From Natronorubrum halophilum (GTDB lineage: Archaea; Halobacteriota; Halobacteria; Halobacteriales; Natrialbaceae), in contig NZ_QQTY01000003.1 in NCBI RefSeq assembly GCF_003670115.1, forward strand, positions 310,001 to 374,000: a stretch of 64,000 nt of DNA. The letters are read 5' to 3'. Of this stretch, positions 53,916 to 63,396 are shown one piece after another. Every line of letters begins with the position of its first letter. The stretch's first letter is position 1. Under the pieces are notes generated by a model that saw only the letters and a program-made list of their open reading frames with translations, did no database searches and was not told the DNA's origin. The translations under genes and the position numbers were made by a program.

Positions 53916-56234
53916 ATGAACGAACGAGAGTCATTCGACGGAACGGATCAGCGCGACAACGAGACGGATCAATCAGTGACCGAACCACCGGATACCGGTG
54001 CCGACGACACCGAGGGTGTACCGAACGAAACGGAGCCATCGATGCGACCGGCCAGCGGGACTGACGAGACGGAACTCGAGTACCGTTCGATTTCCGCTGA
54101 TTCCGAGCCGACAGCCGCGACGAACGGAACGTCGGTCGCCGCTGTCGAAAGCATCCCCGTCGACGGATCGGAAGTTGACCTTTCCGACCCGACCTACTAT
54201 CTCAACCGCGAACGCAGCGAACTCGCGTTTCAACGACGCGTTCTCTTCGAGGCGCTCGACGACGAAAACCCACTGTTAGAGCGGGTGAAGTTCCTCGCGA
54301 TTTTCACGACGAACATGGACGAGTTCTTCCGCAAGCGAGTCGGCGGGCTGAAACAGCAGATCGCTGCGGGAATCACCACGAAAACCCCCGACGGGAAGAC
54401 GCCGACCGAACAGTGGGTGGAGGTGCTTGAGGAGTCTCGGTCGCTGTTCGAACTCCAGAGTCGGTGTTACCGGGAGGAGATACGCCCCGCCCTGGAGGAG
54501 AACGACATCCGAATCGTCGATCACGAGGCGCTGTCGCCGGAGACGCAAACGCGCCTCCGCGAGCGCTTCGAGAGTTCGATTCTGCCGACCCTGACCCCGC
54601 TGACGTTCGATCCGGCACACCCCTTCCCGTTCATCTCGAACCAGAGCCTTTCGCTCGCCGTCCTTACCCGAGAACATCCCGACGCCGAGCCCACGTTCTC
54701 CCGAGTGAAGATCCCCCGTAATCAGGTCCGACTGCTTGCAGTCGACGGCGAGACGCGGTACGTTCCCCTCGAGAGCGTTGTCCGCGCGAACCTCGATCTG
54801 CTCTTTCCGAACGTCGAACTCGTCGAGATGGTCCTGTTTCGCGTGACGCGCAACGCAGAAGTGCGGCGCAACGAGGAAGTCGCGGAGGATCTGATCGAGA
54901 TGATCGAAGAGGTGATCGAAGAACGACGCTTCGCCACCGCCGTTCGTCTCGAAATCGAACCCGACGCGCCCGATCAGATTCGCGACATTCTGACGGAGCA
55001 ACTCGGACTCGACGACCGGGAGGTCTTCGAACTCCAGGGACCGCTCGATTACCGGGATCTTTCGGAGCTGACTGCACTGGGGCGCCCGGATCTCCAGCTT
55101 CCCGACTGGACGCCACAGCCACACCCCCGACTCGAGACGTGCAACGACGAGTCGACCATCTTCGACGTCATTCGCGATCGCGACATCCTCGTTCATCATC
55201 CGTACCACTCCTTCGAGGGAACCGTCCAGCGCTTCCTGCAGGCGGCAGCCAACGATCCGGACGTTCTGGCGATCAAGGCGGCGATCTACCGAACGGCGAG
55301 CGATTCGCGGATCATCGAAAGCCTCCTCGAAGCCGCCCGGAACGGTAAGCAAGTCGCGGTCATGGTCGAATTGAAGGCGCGCTTCGACGAGAAAAACAAC
55401 CTCGAGTGGGCGAAGAAGCTCGAAGAAGAGGGGATTCACGTGGCCTACGGGACGATCGGCTACAAGACCCACGCGAAAACCTCGCTGGTCGTCCGCAGGG
55501 AGGACGACAGCGTTCGGCTCTATTCTCACATCGGAACCGGAAACTACCACTCCGAGACGGCGAAACGGTACGAGGACCTCGGATTGCTGACGGCCGATCG
55601 CGACATCGGCCAGGACCTCGCGAGTCTCTTCAACTACTTCACCGGCCATTCGATGTCACAGGAGTACCGGAAGTTGCTCGTCGCACCGGGGAACATGCGC
55701 GAGCGCTTTACGTCCCTGATCCGCGCGGAAACCCAGCGCGCGCTCAACGGGAACGACGCACGGATCGTCGCCAAGATGAACCGACTCGAGGATCCGACGC
55801 TGATCCGAGAATTGTACCGGGCGTCGATCGCTGGCGTCGATATCGACCTGATCGTTCGCGGCATCTGCCGACTCCGACCGGGGATCGACGGCGTCAGCGA
55901 GACGATCACCGTCCAGAGCATCGTCGGCCGGTTCCTCGAGCACTCGCGGATCTTCTACTTCCGTGCCGACGGTGCGGACCGATACTACATCGGCTCGGCG
56001 GACTGGATGTCCCGCAACCTCGACAGCCGCGTCGAAACCGTGACGCCGATCGAGGCTCCCCAGTTGCAGACCGGACTCCGGGAGATCCTCGAGACGCTCC
56101 TGTGCGATACGGCAAACAGGTGGGTGATGCAATCGGACGGCAGCTACGAGCGGTGTCGGCCGTCGACCGACGAGCCGAGCGAAGACGCTCACGAGACGTT
56201 CATGCGGTTGGCAGGGATCACCGGACCGCGGTGA
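53916..56234 (+). CDS. ppk1: Polyphosphate kinase 1
   Basis: The 772-aa protein polymerises the terminal phosphate of ATP into polyphosphate. The core starts near residue 88 (DLSDPTYYLNRERSELAFQRR). The phosphohistidine is likely His519 in GYKTHAKTS, with a second conserved His545 in GTGNYHSE. The first ~85 residues are an acidic, low-complexity, Asp/Thr/Glu-rich extension not needed for the fold. It is probably a haloadaptive tail. It follows a phosphatase gene in the same operon. Confidence 0.93.
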   Translation: MNERESFDGTDQRDNETDQSVTEPPDTGADDTEGVPNETEPSMRPASGTDETELEYRSISADSEPTAATNGTSVAAVESIPVDGSEVDLSDPTYYLNRERSELAFQRRVLFEALDDENPLLERVKFLAIFTTNMDEFFRKRVGGLKQQIAAGITTKTPDGKTPTEQWVEVLEESRSLFELQSRCYREEIRPALEENDIRIVDHEALSPETQTRLRERFESSILPTLTPLTFDPAHPFPFISNQSLSLAVLTREHPDAEPTFSRVKIPRNQVRLLAVDGETRYVPLESVVRANLDLLFPNVELVEMVLFRVTRNAEVRRNEEVAEDLIEMIEEVIEERRFATAVRLEIEPDAPDQIRDILTEQLGLDDREVFELQGPLDYRDLSELTALGRPDLQLPDWTPQPHPRLETCNDESTIFDVIRDRDILVHHPYHSFEGTVQRFLQAAANDPDVLAIKAAIYRTASDSRIIESLLEAARNGKQVAVMVELKARFDEKNNLEWAKKLEEEGIHVAYGTIGYKTHAKTSLVVRREDDSVRLYSHIGTGNYHSETAKRYEDLGLLTADRDIGQDLASLFNYFTGHSMSQEYRKLLVAPGNMRERFTSLIRAETQRALNGNDARIVAKMNRLEDPTLIRELYRASIAGVDIDLIVRGICRLRPGIDGVSETITVQSIVGRFLEHSRIFYFRADGADRYYIGSADWMSRNLDSRVETVTPIEAPQLQTGLREILETLLCDTANRWVMQSDGSYERCRPSTDEPSEDAHETFMRLAGITGPR

Positions 56235-56677
56235 CGAGACCGTCGTCTCCGCACACGCAGTCGCGTCGATTCGGGCGCGAAAACGGAGTTTTACGTTGAT
56301 ACCGATATCCCTCCGACGTTCCCCCATCGATAATACGAATAGTATCTATAGGCGGAGCAGGGCGCGAAGCCCGACCCTTGTGGTCGGTGTTGTTCACGAG
56401 ACTTCCTCGAGAGATGGGTGTCGTTGAAACGACGCTACGCGATCCGTGAATCGCCAGCGCACGAGTCGCGCCCGATCCGAAAACCAGTTCGAAAAGTGGA
56501 CAGTCACCGGCAGTATACCCGACGGAACGGACGAGAAGACCTATATGCGAAACCCGACGGAACATACGTAGTCTGACGGACGGAATTCCGTCCGTCGTTC
56601 CATACGATGTACGCTCGAACAATCGCCGATGGGGGTGATCGACTATCGACCGACGAACGCTGATCGCTTTTGGGGCG
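56235..56677. other. Spacer with promoter and palindrome
   Basis: No gene is supported on either strand apart from uncertain upstream codons of the next gene. A TATA-like CTATATG at 56541-56547 and a long palindrome at 56575-56596 are the notable parts. Confidence 0.45.
56575..56596. promoter_or_regulatory. Perfect 22-bp palindrome at a presumed transcription start
   Basis: GACGGACGGAA is followed directly by its reverse complement with no spacer. It lies about 30 bp after a TATA-like CTATATG (56541-56547), so it overlaps or follows the expected start of the transcript for the membrane protein downstream. It fits a dimeric repressor site or a 5' hairpin. Confidence 0.5.
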
Positions 56678-57880
56678 TTGGCCGTCGTGTTCGTCGTGTT
56701 AGCCCTGGGATCGCCCGCTATCACGCCGCCCAGCGATGCCGCGGTCGAACAGCAGAAACCGATGGTGACCGTCGACGACGACTCGTCGATATGGCCGTAC
56801 ACGAGTCGGGCAACGACGTTCGAAGAACGAACGCTCGCGATCAACATGGTGATCGCCGGTGATCCAGCGGAAACGCGCCAACACCTGGAAGAACGGAGCC
56901 GCGGCGAATGGAACGAAACGACGCCCGATCAGGAGGACGTGAGCGCTGACGGACCCGACGACCCCGTCGGAACGGCAACGGCCTGGGGACGCGCCGACGG
57001 TTCGACGCGGTACACCTACGTCAACCCAAGCGACGACTCGTCCGGCGGGCTGTGGCTCGGCGAGAGCTATCAGCTACACGACGGCGAATACTTCGGTTCG
57101 CGCCATCACATTCGAGCCTACGAGTCGCCCACCGACGACGAGTGGACCGCGATTCAGGCCCACAGCGAACACTGGGACTGGTTTCGCCTCGGCCACACGG
57201 TCGACAGCGTCGAAACCTCACAGCGATACGTCGAACGCGAGTTCATGGACCGTCGGTACGTGGCGAACGTGACGCGCGTCCATCTGGGCAACGACCACGG
57301 TTCGGACGCTAACGGCTGGGTGACGATCGTCGACCTCGAGAACGGCTCTCCGCTTCACTTCGCGCTCGTCGGTCTGTTACCCGGTGCGATGCTCGCGAAC
57401 CGACTTTCTTCGCGGACCGCCATGCGAGCGGTGGCTACCTCTCGAGTGTCCCGTGCGCTAGTGTTAGCTGGCTCGCTGATCGGACTCTACCTCGGTATCC
57501 GGTTCGGAGCGCTCGCCGTCGAGACGCGATTTAGCGACGCCGGCCCGAAGCTTGTCGTGAGAGCGTTCTACCCGCTGCTCGTCGTCGGATTACCGGCCTG
57601 TACGTATTATCTCGCCCGGTCGCTGGATCGCCAGACGGCCTTCGCCGCCGGCTCGATCGGCTTCGCGGTCGCGATTCTGTTCGATTACACGCTCCTCGGT
57701 GTGACGCGACTCCCGGTCAACGTGCTCGTCCATCGATTTTCGACGGCGATCGCGCTCGGATTCATCGCCGCGGGCGCGTCACACACCGTCCGTGTCGACC
57801 CCGAGGACCACGATCTCGTGCGACTCGGCGTGCTCCTCTGGATCGTGACTGTGTTCGTCCCGCTACTTCGATTCCTGTAG
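56678..57880 (+). CDS. Multi-pass membrane protein with exported N-terminal domain, unknown
   Basis: The frame begins at a TTG (56678) but the same frame extends back without a good start to a stop at 56636, reading IDRRTLIAFGALAVVFVVLA before the first membrane segment. The true start, or a frameshift near 56645, is therefore unclear. The product has an N-terminal membrane segment, a polar domain of about 200 residues with HSEHWDWFRLGHTVDS, then five or so membrane segments (LVLAGSLIGLYLGIRFGALA, AIALGFIAAGASHTV). I do not recognise the family. Its end overlaps the end of the convergent gene by 18 bp. Confidence 0.7.
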   Translation: MAVVFVVLALGSPAITPPSDAAVEQQKPMVTVDDDSSIWPYTSRATTFEERTLAINMVIAGDPAETRQHLEERSRGEWNETTPDQEDVSADGPDDPVGTATAWGRADGSTRYTYVNPSDDSSGGLWLGESYQLHDGEYFGSRHHIRAYESPTDDEWTAIQAHSEHWDWFRLGHTVDSVETSQRYVEREFMDRRYVANVTRVHLGNDHGSDANGWVTIVDLENGSPLHFALVGLLPGAMLANRLSSRTAMRAVATSRVSRALVLAGSLIGLYLGIRFGALAVETRFSDAGPKLVVRAFYPLLVVGLPACTYYLARSLDRQTAFAAGSIGFAVAILFDYTLLGVTRLPVNVLVHRFSTAIALGFIAAGASHTVRVDPEDHDLVRLGVLLWIVTVFVPLLRFL

Positions 57881-58207
57881 CAACCGATCGTCGACCGGTG
57901 TCGATTCAGACTCCTCGGGGCTCGTGTACGGACGCGACCACGGCGGTGTTACTCGCGTGTAGCCGACGACACCCACGAAGGTGACGGTGTAACACATCCA
58001 GCGCGGCACTCCCATTCCCTGAACCCAGACCGTCATCACCAGCGCCCAGGTGGCCAACACCGCCGTATCACGACAGATCCGTTCCCCGTTGTGCCGAAGA
58101 TACGCGGACAACCGACGACGTCGGGACTCGAGTACCGGGCGGTCATCGTGTCCTGCCTCATCGACGTCGCGGTTCGTCCCGGAGCGGTCGGGTTCGGTTT
58201 CGGTCAC
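57863..58207 (-). CDS. Small membrane protein, unknown function
   Basis: The 114-aa product has a polar N-terminal third rich in Asp and Arg, then two membrane segments (AVLATWALVMTVWVQGMG and WMCYTVTFVGVVGYTRV) and a short polar tail. Acidic haloarchaeal character and membrane pattern support it as real, though I do not know the family. It converges with the larger membrane protein and the two stop regions overlap. Confidence 0.6.
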   Translation of the reverse strand: MTETEPDRSGTNRDVDEAGHDDRPVLESRRRRLSAYLRHNGERICRDTAVLATWALVMTVWVQGMGVPRWMCYTVTFVGVVGYTRVTPPWSRPYTSPEESESTPVDDRLLQESK

Positions 58208-58264
58208 GTTGCTGTGGTGTTCGGGAGCGACAGAATACGCTTTTTGGTTCGACCCGGTCGCCGC

Positions 58265-59209
58265 TCAGTTCGGATTCACCATTCGCGGTCCGTCCGAGAG
58301 ATACGGCTGACAGACCCGTTCAACGCCCTCTTCGAAGTCTATCCGGGGTTCCCAGCCGGTTTCTTCACGGATCTTTGAACTGTCCCCACACGTGTCGTAG
58401 ATGTAGTTTTCGAGCGGGACGGCTTCGTACGTCGGTTCGATATCCGTCTCTAGGACGTCGTTGATCAGGTCGACCATCTCGTTGAACGAGTAGGGGTCGC
58501 CCGTCCCGAGATTGTACACGCCCGCCAGTTCGTGGTCGGCGGCTTCCTTGAGTCCGCGAACGATGTCGTCGATGTGCGTAAAGTCCCGCGTTTGCGTCCC
58601 GTCCCCCCACAGTACGGGCGCGTTCCCGTTGGCGATCTCATCGGCGAACTGCGAAACCGTATTTGCGTACGCGCCTTTGTGTTCTTCGGTCCCCCCGTAG
58701 CCCTGATAGACCGAGAAAAACCGCATTCCGGCGAGCGTCAACTCGTCGTAGAAGTCGTTGTAGTACTCCGCGTACCGCTCTCTCCCGAGCATCGACGCGT
58801 CGTACCCCGTCGCGGCTTCGATATCGATGTCTTCGGCCGTCGGCGTCGTTCGGCTCCCGTAAACCGACGATGACGACGCGTAGACGATCGTCCGGCAGCC
58901 GTCCGCCAGCGCCTGTTCGACGACGTTTACGAAGCCCTCGATATTGACTCGAGCGCCCTCTCGTGGGTTTTCCTCGAGCATCTGCCGGCTCGAGAGCGCC
59001 GCGAGGTGGTAGACGACGTCCACGTCGGTCGGGAGATCCTCGTCGAGAACGTCCGCCTCGACGTAGGTCACCTCGTCGTCGAGGTTCTCGGATGTTCCGA
59101 GATAGCCGTTATCCAACGCGATAACCTCGTTGTGCTCGGCGAGCGCGTTCGAGAGATTTGACCCGATAAATCCCGCACCGCCGGTAACGAGTACTCGAGC
59201 GTTCTGCAT
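58265..59209 (-). CDS. NAD-dependent NDP-sugar epimerase/dehydratase-like protein
   Basis: The 314-aa extended SDR has the NAD motif GGAGFIGS at residues 10-17, YASSSSVYGS, and C-terminal epimerase motifs DFTHIDDIVRGL and YNLGTGDPYSFNEMVDLIND. The expected active-site YxxxK reads YDASM (YDASMLGRERYAEYY), so the catalytic lysine is replaced by methionine. Either the lysine role is filled otherwise or the enzyme is altered. It heads a cluster of glycosyltransferase and sulfatase-type genes, so it probably makes or modifies a nucleotide sugar for surface glycans. Confidence 0.85.
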   Translation of the reverse strand: MQNARVLVTGGAGFIGSNLSNALAEHNEVIALDNGYLGTSENLDDEVTYVEADVLDEDLPTDVDVVYHLAALSSRQMLEENPREGARVNIEGFVNVVEQALADGCRTIVYASSSSVYGSRTTPTAEDIDIEAATGYDASMLGRERYAEYYNDFYDELTLAGMRFFSVYQGYGGTEEHKGAYANTVSQFADEIANGNAPVLWGDGTQTRDFTHIDDIVRGLKEAADHELAGVYNLGTGDPYSFNEMVDLINDVLETDIEPTYEAVPLENYIYDTCGDSSKIREETGWEPRIDFEEGVERVCQPYLSDGPRMVNPN

Positions 59210-59318
59210 GGGTACTGGTTTCGACGTACTTCATATAGAAATACCGGATCAGTACCGATCGCCAAGTAAACGTTCGGGGGTACTGATAAACGGATCCGGA
59301 ACATAGTCGGTCGTAGTC

Positions 59319-60182
59319 ATGTATAACCGTATTCTCGTTCCCGTCGACGAAAGCGATCCCGCGGCGGCGGCGCTGGATCACGCGCTCGAGATCGCCGACG
59401 AGTGGGATGCGACCGTTTCCCTGCTCTACGTCGCGGATACGAACGAGTCCAGTCAGACTCGTCTCGGTACCGAGGTCGTCGACGTTCTAGAACAGGAGGG
59501 CGAAGAGATCGTTTCGAACGCTCGCGAACGAGTCGCGGAACGCGGTGTCTCCGTCACCACGGATATTGTCCAGGGGATTCCCCACGAAGCCATCGTCCAA
59601 TACGCCGCGACGCACGACGCCGACCTCGTGGTGATGGGGACCCACGGCCGGGACGGACTTGAGCGATACGTTCTCGGAAGCGTCGCGGAGCGCGTCGTCA
59701 ACAGAGCGACGATACCGGTTCTGACGGTCCGCGCGGCCGACGATGTGACGACGAGCTATCCGTATACCGCCGTCCTCGTCCCGACGGACGGAAGCGATCA
59801 CGCGATGGCCGCCCTGCAGCGAGGCGCGGACGTGGCGAATCGCAACAATGCCACGGTTCACCTCCTCTCCGTCCTCGAGGAACCGATACTCGGATTAGGG
59901 AACGACCGATCCGATCGCGACGAACGGGTCCGAGGACTACTCGAGGAAGCCACGTCGACGGTACAGAACGCGGGTGTCGACGACGTTGTTACCGCCGTCG
60001 AGTCGGGATCGGTGCCACGGGAAATCACCTCGTACGCGGATTCGGAGGGAATCGATCTCATCGTGATGGGAACGCACGGCCGAACGGGGATCGATCAGCA
60101 CCTCCTCGGGAGCATCACCGAACGGGTACTTCGAACCGCGTCGGTCCCCGTCCTGACGACGAATCGAAAAAATCCCTCGTGA
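59319..60182 (+). CDS. Tandem UspA universal stress protein
   Basis: The 287-aa protein contains two UspA domains, each ending in the ATP-binding signature: GTHGRDGLERYVLGSVAERV and GTHGRTGIDQHLLGSITERV. Both copies keep the G-x2-G-x9-G(S) pattern, so both likely bind ATP. Universal stress proteins act in stress survival or as regulators. It is divergent from the epimerase-like gene and convergent with the glycosyltransferase operon. Confidence 0.92.
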   Translation: MYNRILVPVDESDPAAAALDHALEIADEWDATVSLLYVADTNESSQTRLGTEVVDVLEQEGEEIVSNARERVAERGVSVTTDIVQGIPHEAIVQYAATHDADLVVMGTHGRDGLERYVLGSVAERVVNRATIPVLTVRAADDVTTSYPYTAVLVPTDGSDHAMAALQRGADVANRNNATVHLLSVLEEPILGLGNDRSDRDERVRGLLEEATSTVQNAGVDDVVTAVESGSVPREITSYADSEGIDLIVMGTHGRTGIDQHLLGSITERVLRTASVPVLTTNRKNPS

Positions 60183-60217
60183 TCGACGGCTCTCCGCGTC
60201 GCGACGGCGCCGTGCGC

Positions 60218-61327
60218 TCAATCAAGAGATCCCGGTGAGTCGTCGGAAAATCCCCAGTTATCGTCAGCCACGGCCGGCGTCTCGCCCGTCGACGTCTGGC
60301 TCCGGTACAGGTGCTCGAGGTGATCTAAGGTGCGACGGACATCGTACTTCTCGACGGCCGCCCTCGTGTCGCGATCCGTTCGGAGACAGCGCTCGATGGT
60401 GTCGGCCATCGCTTCGAGATCGCCGTACTCGAATCGGTCGCCGTTGTCGGGACCGATCGTCTGATCGAACGGCGCGACGTCCGCTGCGATAACGGGCGTG
60501 CCACAGGCGTTGGCCTCGAGCGTCGAGAGCCCGAGCGTGTCCGCAGTCGAGGCGGTCACGAACGCGTCGATCGAGGAGTAAAACGTCGGCAGCTCCTCTC
60601 GGGGGAGGAAGTCGCGGAGTTCGACGTTCTCCGGCGCGTTCCGCTCGAGGCTGGCGCGATAGGGCCCCTCGCCGACGACGACGAACTCGTACTCCGGCAC
60701 CTCCTTTGCGACCTCGAGAATATCGTTGACGTTTTTTTCCATACTGAGCCGGCCGCTGTACCCGATTACCGGTTTGTCGGCGTCGGCGTACCAGTCCTCG
60801 GCGGTCGGCTGGAAGAACTCCATGTCGATCCCCACCGGAAGCGGGACGTGAGTGACGTCCCGTTCGATCCGCTCCGTGGATGCGGTCACGATATCGAAGC
60901 TTTCGAGGAACGCGTTCTCCAGCGGAACGTACAGTTTCGACATGGCGCTAGCGACCGACTCGAGTTTGACGTTCTGGTGGAAGTACTCCTCGAGCGGCGT
61001 GTGGTGGGTGTAAATCGTCGGCAGTTCGTGTTTTCGCGCGTAGTACCGCCCGAGGATGCCGACCGACGCGGGACCGTGACAGTGAACGACGTCGAGTTCC
61101 GGAAGCGTCGACGGCCGCCTGAAGAGCGGAATCCGGTAGCCGGCGTAGAAGGGATTCGGGAGCGATCTGACCGGAAATTCGCGATCACCGGGTTCGTAGT
61201 CGCCGTCCGGATAGACGACGTAGACCTCGTGGCCCTTCCGTTCGAGTTCCTCTCGCCAGAGTTTGATCGTGTACGTTACGCCGTCGATCTCGGGGAAGTA
61301 GCTGTCCGTGAAGAATCCGATTTTCAT
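60218..61327 (-). CDS. GT4-family glycosyltransferase
   Basis: The 369-aa protein is a GT-B glycosyltransferase of family 4. It has an N-terminal Rossmann start (MKIGFFTDSYFPEIDGVTYT), VHCHGPASVGILGRYYARK in the acceptor half, and IGYSGRLSMEKNV plus the EANACGTPVIAAD nucleotide-sugar region. Its ATG directly follows the stop of the upstream glycosyltransferase (TGAATG), so they are translated together. A C-terminal tail of about 40 residues is acidic. It probably adds a sugar to a lipid or glycan carrier. Confidence 0.9.
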   Translation of the reverse strand: MKIGFFTDSYFPEIDGVTYTIKLWREELERKGHEVYVVYPDGDYEPGDREFPVRSLPNPFYAGYRIPLFRRPSTLPELDVVHCHGPASVGILGRYYARKHELPTIYTHHTPLEEYFHQNVKLESVASAMSKLYVPLENAFLESFDIVTASTERIERDVTHVPLPVGIDMEFFQPTAEDWYADADKPVIGYSGRLSMEKNVNDILEVAKEVPEYEFVVVGEGPYRASLERNAPENVELRDFLPREELPTFYSSIDAFVTASTADTLGLSTLEANACGTPVIAADVAPFDQTIGPDNGDRFEYGDLEAMADTIERCLRTDRDTRAAVEKYDVRRTLDHLEHLYRSQTSTGETPAVADDNWGFSDDSPGSLD

Positions 61328-62332
61328 TCAGGCCACCTCTTCGTACAGCGATTGATACTGGTTCGCGACCGTCTCGAGCGAGAACTGCTCGCTCCGGTCG
61401 GCCGCGTTCGATCCGAGTCGACGCCGAAGGTCGGGGTCCTCGAGTCGCTCGAGGGCGTCCACGAACGCGTCGACGCCCGATTTGGACCCCGATTCCGACG
61501 CTTTCAGACAGTCCTCGCCGTCCTCGAGCCACGAGAACGTCTCGATGTCGCGAACGAGAACCGGTTTGCCCGCGGTCATTGCTTCCAGCAGTGCGATCCC
61601 CTCGTTTTCCTCGTACGTCGGGAAACAGAAGATATCACCGGCTGCATACGCACCGCGAACGTCGTCGATGTAGCCGGGGAACGTACAGTTCTCCGGCGAC
61701 TCCTCGATCAACCGCGTGGTCTCGCGTCCCTTCAACGAGAGATCCAACGGGCCGAACCACGCGAAGTCCATGTCGGGCATCCGGCGAGCCAGTTCGACGA
61801 ACGTCTCGAGGCCCTTACGTTTGATGACGTGGCCGACGAGAAAGACGACGGGCGACTCGAGGTCGTAACGCTCGCGGTACTCCGACTCGAGAGCTTCGAA
61901 CCCCTCGAGTTTCTCGCGGTCGACGCCGTTCGAGATGACGGTCGTCGGGGTGTCCGTGTAGGTCTCGATCAGCCGCCGGTTGTACTCCGAGGGACAGACC
62001 AGGGCGTCGGCCAGTCCGTAGGCCCACTCGAGGTACGGTTTCAGCGGTTTGGCGAGAACGTTCGTAAACCGAAAGCTGTCCCCGAAGTCCTCGGCCGTCA
62101 CGTGCGTGTGGGCGACGATCGGGATGTCGCGCGACCGTGCCCGTTTCGCACACCAGACCGATCGAGGGCCCATAAGGTTGCAGTGGAACGCATCGGCATC
62201 GAGGGTCGGGTCGGTCGTATACTGTAGGTTCAGTCGGTCGAGTATCTTCCGCTGGTGGACGACAGACTCGCGGATCCCACCGGTAACGTGCTTCTCGAAC
62301 TCGAAGTAGTGGTTGATTTTTATTCCGGACAT
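61328..62332 (-). CDS. GT4-family glycosyltransferase, second member
   Basis: The 334-aa protein is another GT-B glycosyltransferase, with INHYFEFEKHVTGGIRESVV at the start, VISNGVDREKLEGF, and the sugar-nucleotide site YEENEGIALLEAMTAGKPVL. It is encoded just upstream of the other GT4 gene and just downstream of an alkaline-phosphatase-superfamily gene, all on one strand. Sequential glycosyltransferases of this kind build two-sugar headgroups or glycan stems in haloarchaea; the target here is unknown. Confidence 0.9.
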   Translation of the reverse strand: MSGIKINHYFEFEKHVTGGIRESVVHQRKILDRLNLQYTTDPTLDADAFHCNLMGPRSVWCAKRARSRDIPIVAHTHVTAEDFGDSFRFTNVLAKPLKPYLEWAYGLADALVCPSEYNRRLIETYTDTPTTVISNGVDREKLEGFEALESEYRERYDLESPVVFLVGHVIKRKGLETFVELARRMPDMDFAWFGPLDLSLKGRETTRLIEESPENCTFPGYIDDVRGAYAAGDIFCFPTYEENEGIALLEAMTAGKPVLVRDIETFSWLEDGEDCLKASESGSKSGVDAFVDALERLEDPDLRRRLGSNAADRSEQFSLETVANQYQSLYEEVA

Positions 62333-62405
62333 CCTGGTTCTCCCTCGACACGCCGAAACGGCCGTGAACCCACAACCGCCGTGATCGGTCGGGCACGGCG
62401 ATCGG

Positions 62406-63266
62406 TCACTCGACTTCGAGCCACGGTACCTCCATGAGCGGCGGGATATGTGTCTCGATGTGGTGTTCCCAGACGCCCTCCTCGCCGAAGGCTTCCCCGT
62501 GATCGGCGGTCACGACGACCCGTCCGTCCAGCTTTGGAATCAGGTCGGCGATGGCCTCGAGCGCGATTCGCAGGTTCTCCTCGTACAGTTCGAGAGCCGC
62601 CTCCCGGGTGCCGTTTCTGACCAGATCGGCGGGATCGAGTTCGAGCCAGAGACCCGCCTTTTGTGCGAGTTCGCTGTCCTCGAGTCGGCTCTCGACCTTC
62701 GGTCGGAGGGTGTCGCCAAACGACGAGAGCGCGCTCTCACCGCCGTCGGTCGCCTTTTCGGCCTCCTCTTGCCGTCGAATCCCCTTCTGAATCTGCTTGA
62801 GTTTCTGCCCTTTCCCGCGAGAGAGGTAGGGAGCGTGTGGCTGCATGTAGTGGAGCACCGTCCGATCGGCCCGTTCGACAGCTGCGGAATGGGACTGAAA
62901 CGCTTCCTCGAGACTTTCCGGCGGGACCGTTCCGAGATCGTCGTCCCAACCGGACTTCCAGACGTCGAAAACGTTGCTGATGTGGTCGGCGGCCGACCAT
63001 TCGTAGTCACAGCTCGCTCCCCACTTGAGTTCGTTCAGCGGGATGCCCAGATCGTTGATAAACGGGTTTCCCGAGAAGTACGCGATATCGTGATCGCCGT
63101 CGAACGTCCGATAGGCCCACTCCGGTGTCGACGAACCGGTACTCCGGCGCTTTTCTAGGGTCCCCTCGAGGTACTCGTCGTAAACTTCGCTGAACACGTC
63201 GTATCGACACGCATCCAGCACTAAGCAATAGTCCCATTTCGACTCGAGGAAGTGTTGTCCCTCCAT
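62406..63266 (-). CDS. Alkaline-phosphatase/sulfatase-superfamily protein
   Basis: The 286-aa protein has metal-site motifs LDACRYD near the start and VVTADHGEAFGEEG near the end, plus HIETHIPPLMEVPW. That is the arrangement of the alkaline phosphatase superfamily. It has no C-x-P-x-R, so it is not a formylglycine-type sulfatase. The likely nucleophile is in GSSTPEW. It may be a phospho- or sulfo-transferring or hydrolysing enzyme acting on the glycan built by the adjacent glycosyltransferases. Confidence 0.8.
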   Translation of the reverse strand: MEGQHFLESKWDYCLVLDACRYDVFSEVYDEYLEGTLEKRRSTGSSTPEWAYRTFDGDHDIAYFSGNPFINDLGIPLNELKWGASCDYEWSAADHISNVFDVWKSGWDDDLGTVPPESLEEAFQSHSAAVERADRTVLHYMQPHAPYLSRGKGQKLKQIQKGIRRQEEAEKATDGGESALSSFGDTLRPKVESRLEDSELAQKAGLWLELDPADLVRNGTREAALELYEENLRIALEAIADLIPKLDGRVVVTADHGEAFGEEGVWEHHIETHIPPLMEVPWLEVE

Positions 63267-63396
63267 TGCTTGCGAGCCTCTTGCGAGTCATCCCATGTAA
63301 TCTTATTGGTGTCTGGATAGTCGCTGAGGCAGATATATCAGCCGTACTGTGTTCTCGTAGTATGACAACGTACCCCTGTATAGGGCACGCGGCGCG

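Noticed and set aside
54276-55649. 457-aa open frame antisense to ppk1
   Set aside because: ppk1 is well conserved on the other strand; the antisense translation has no recognisable domain.
60848-62227. 459-aa open frame antisense to both glycosyltransferase genes
   Set aside because: It spans two real genes and their junction, which a true gene would hardly do.
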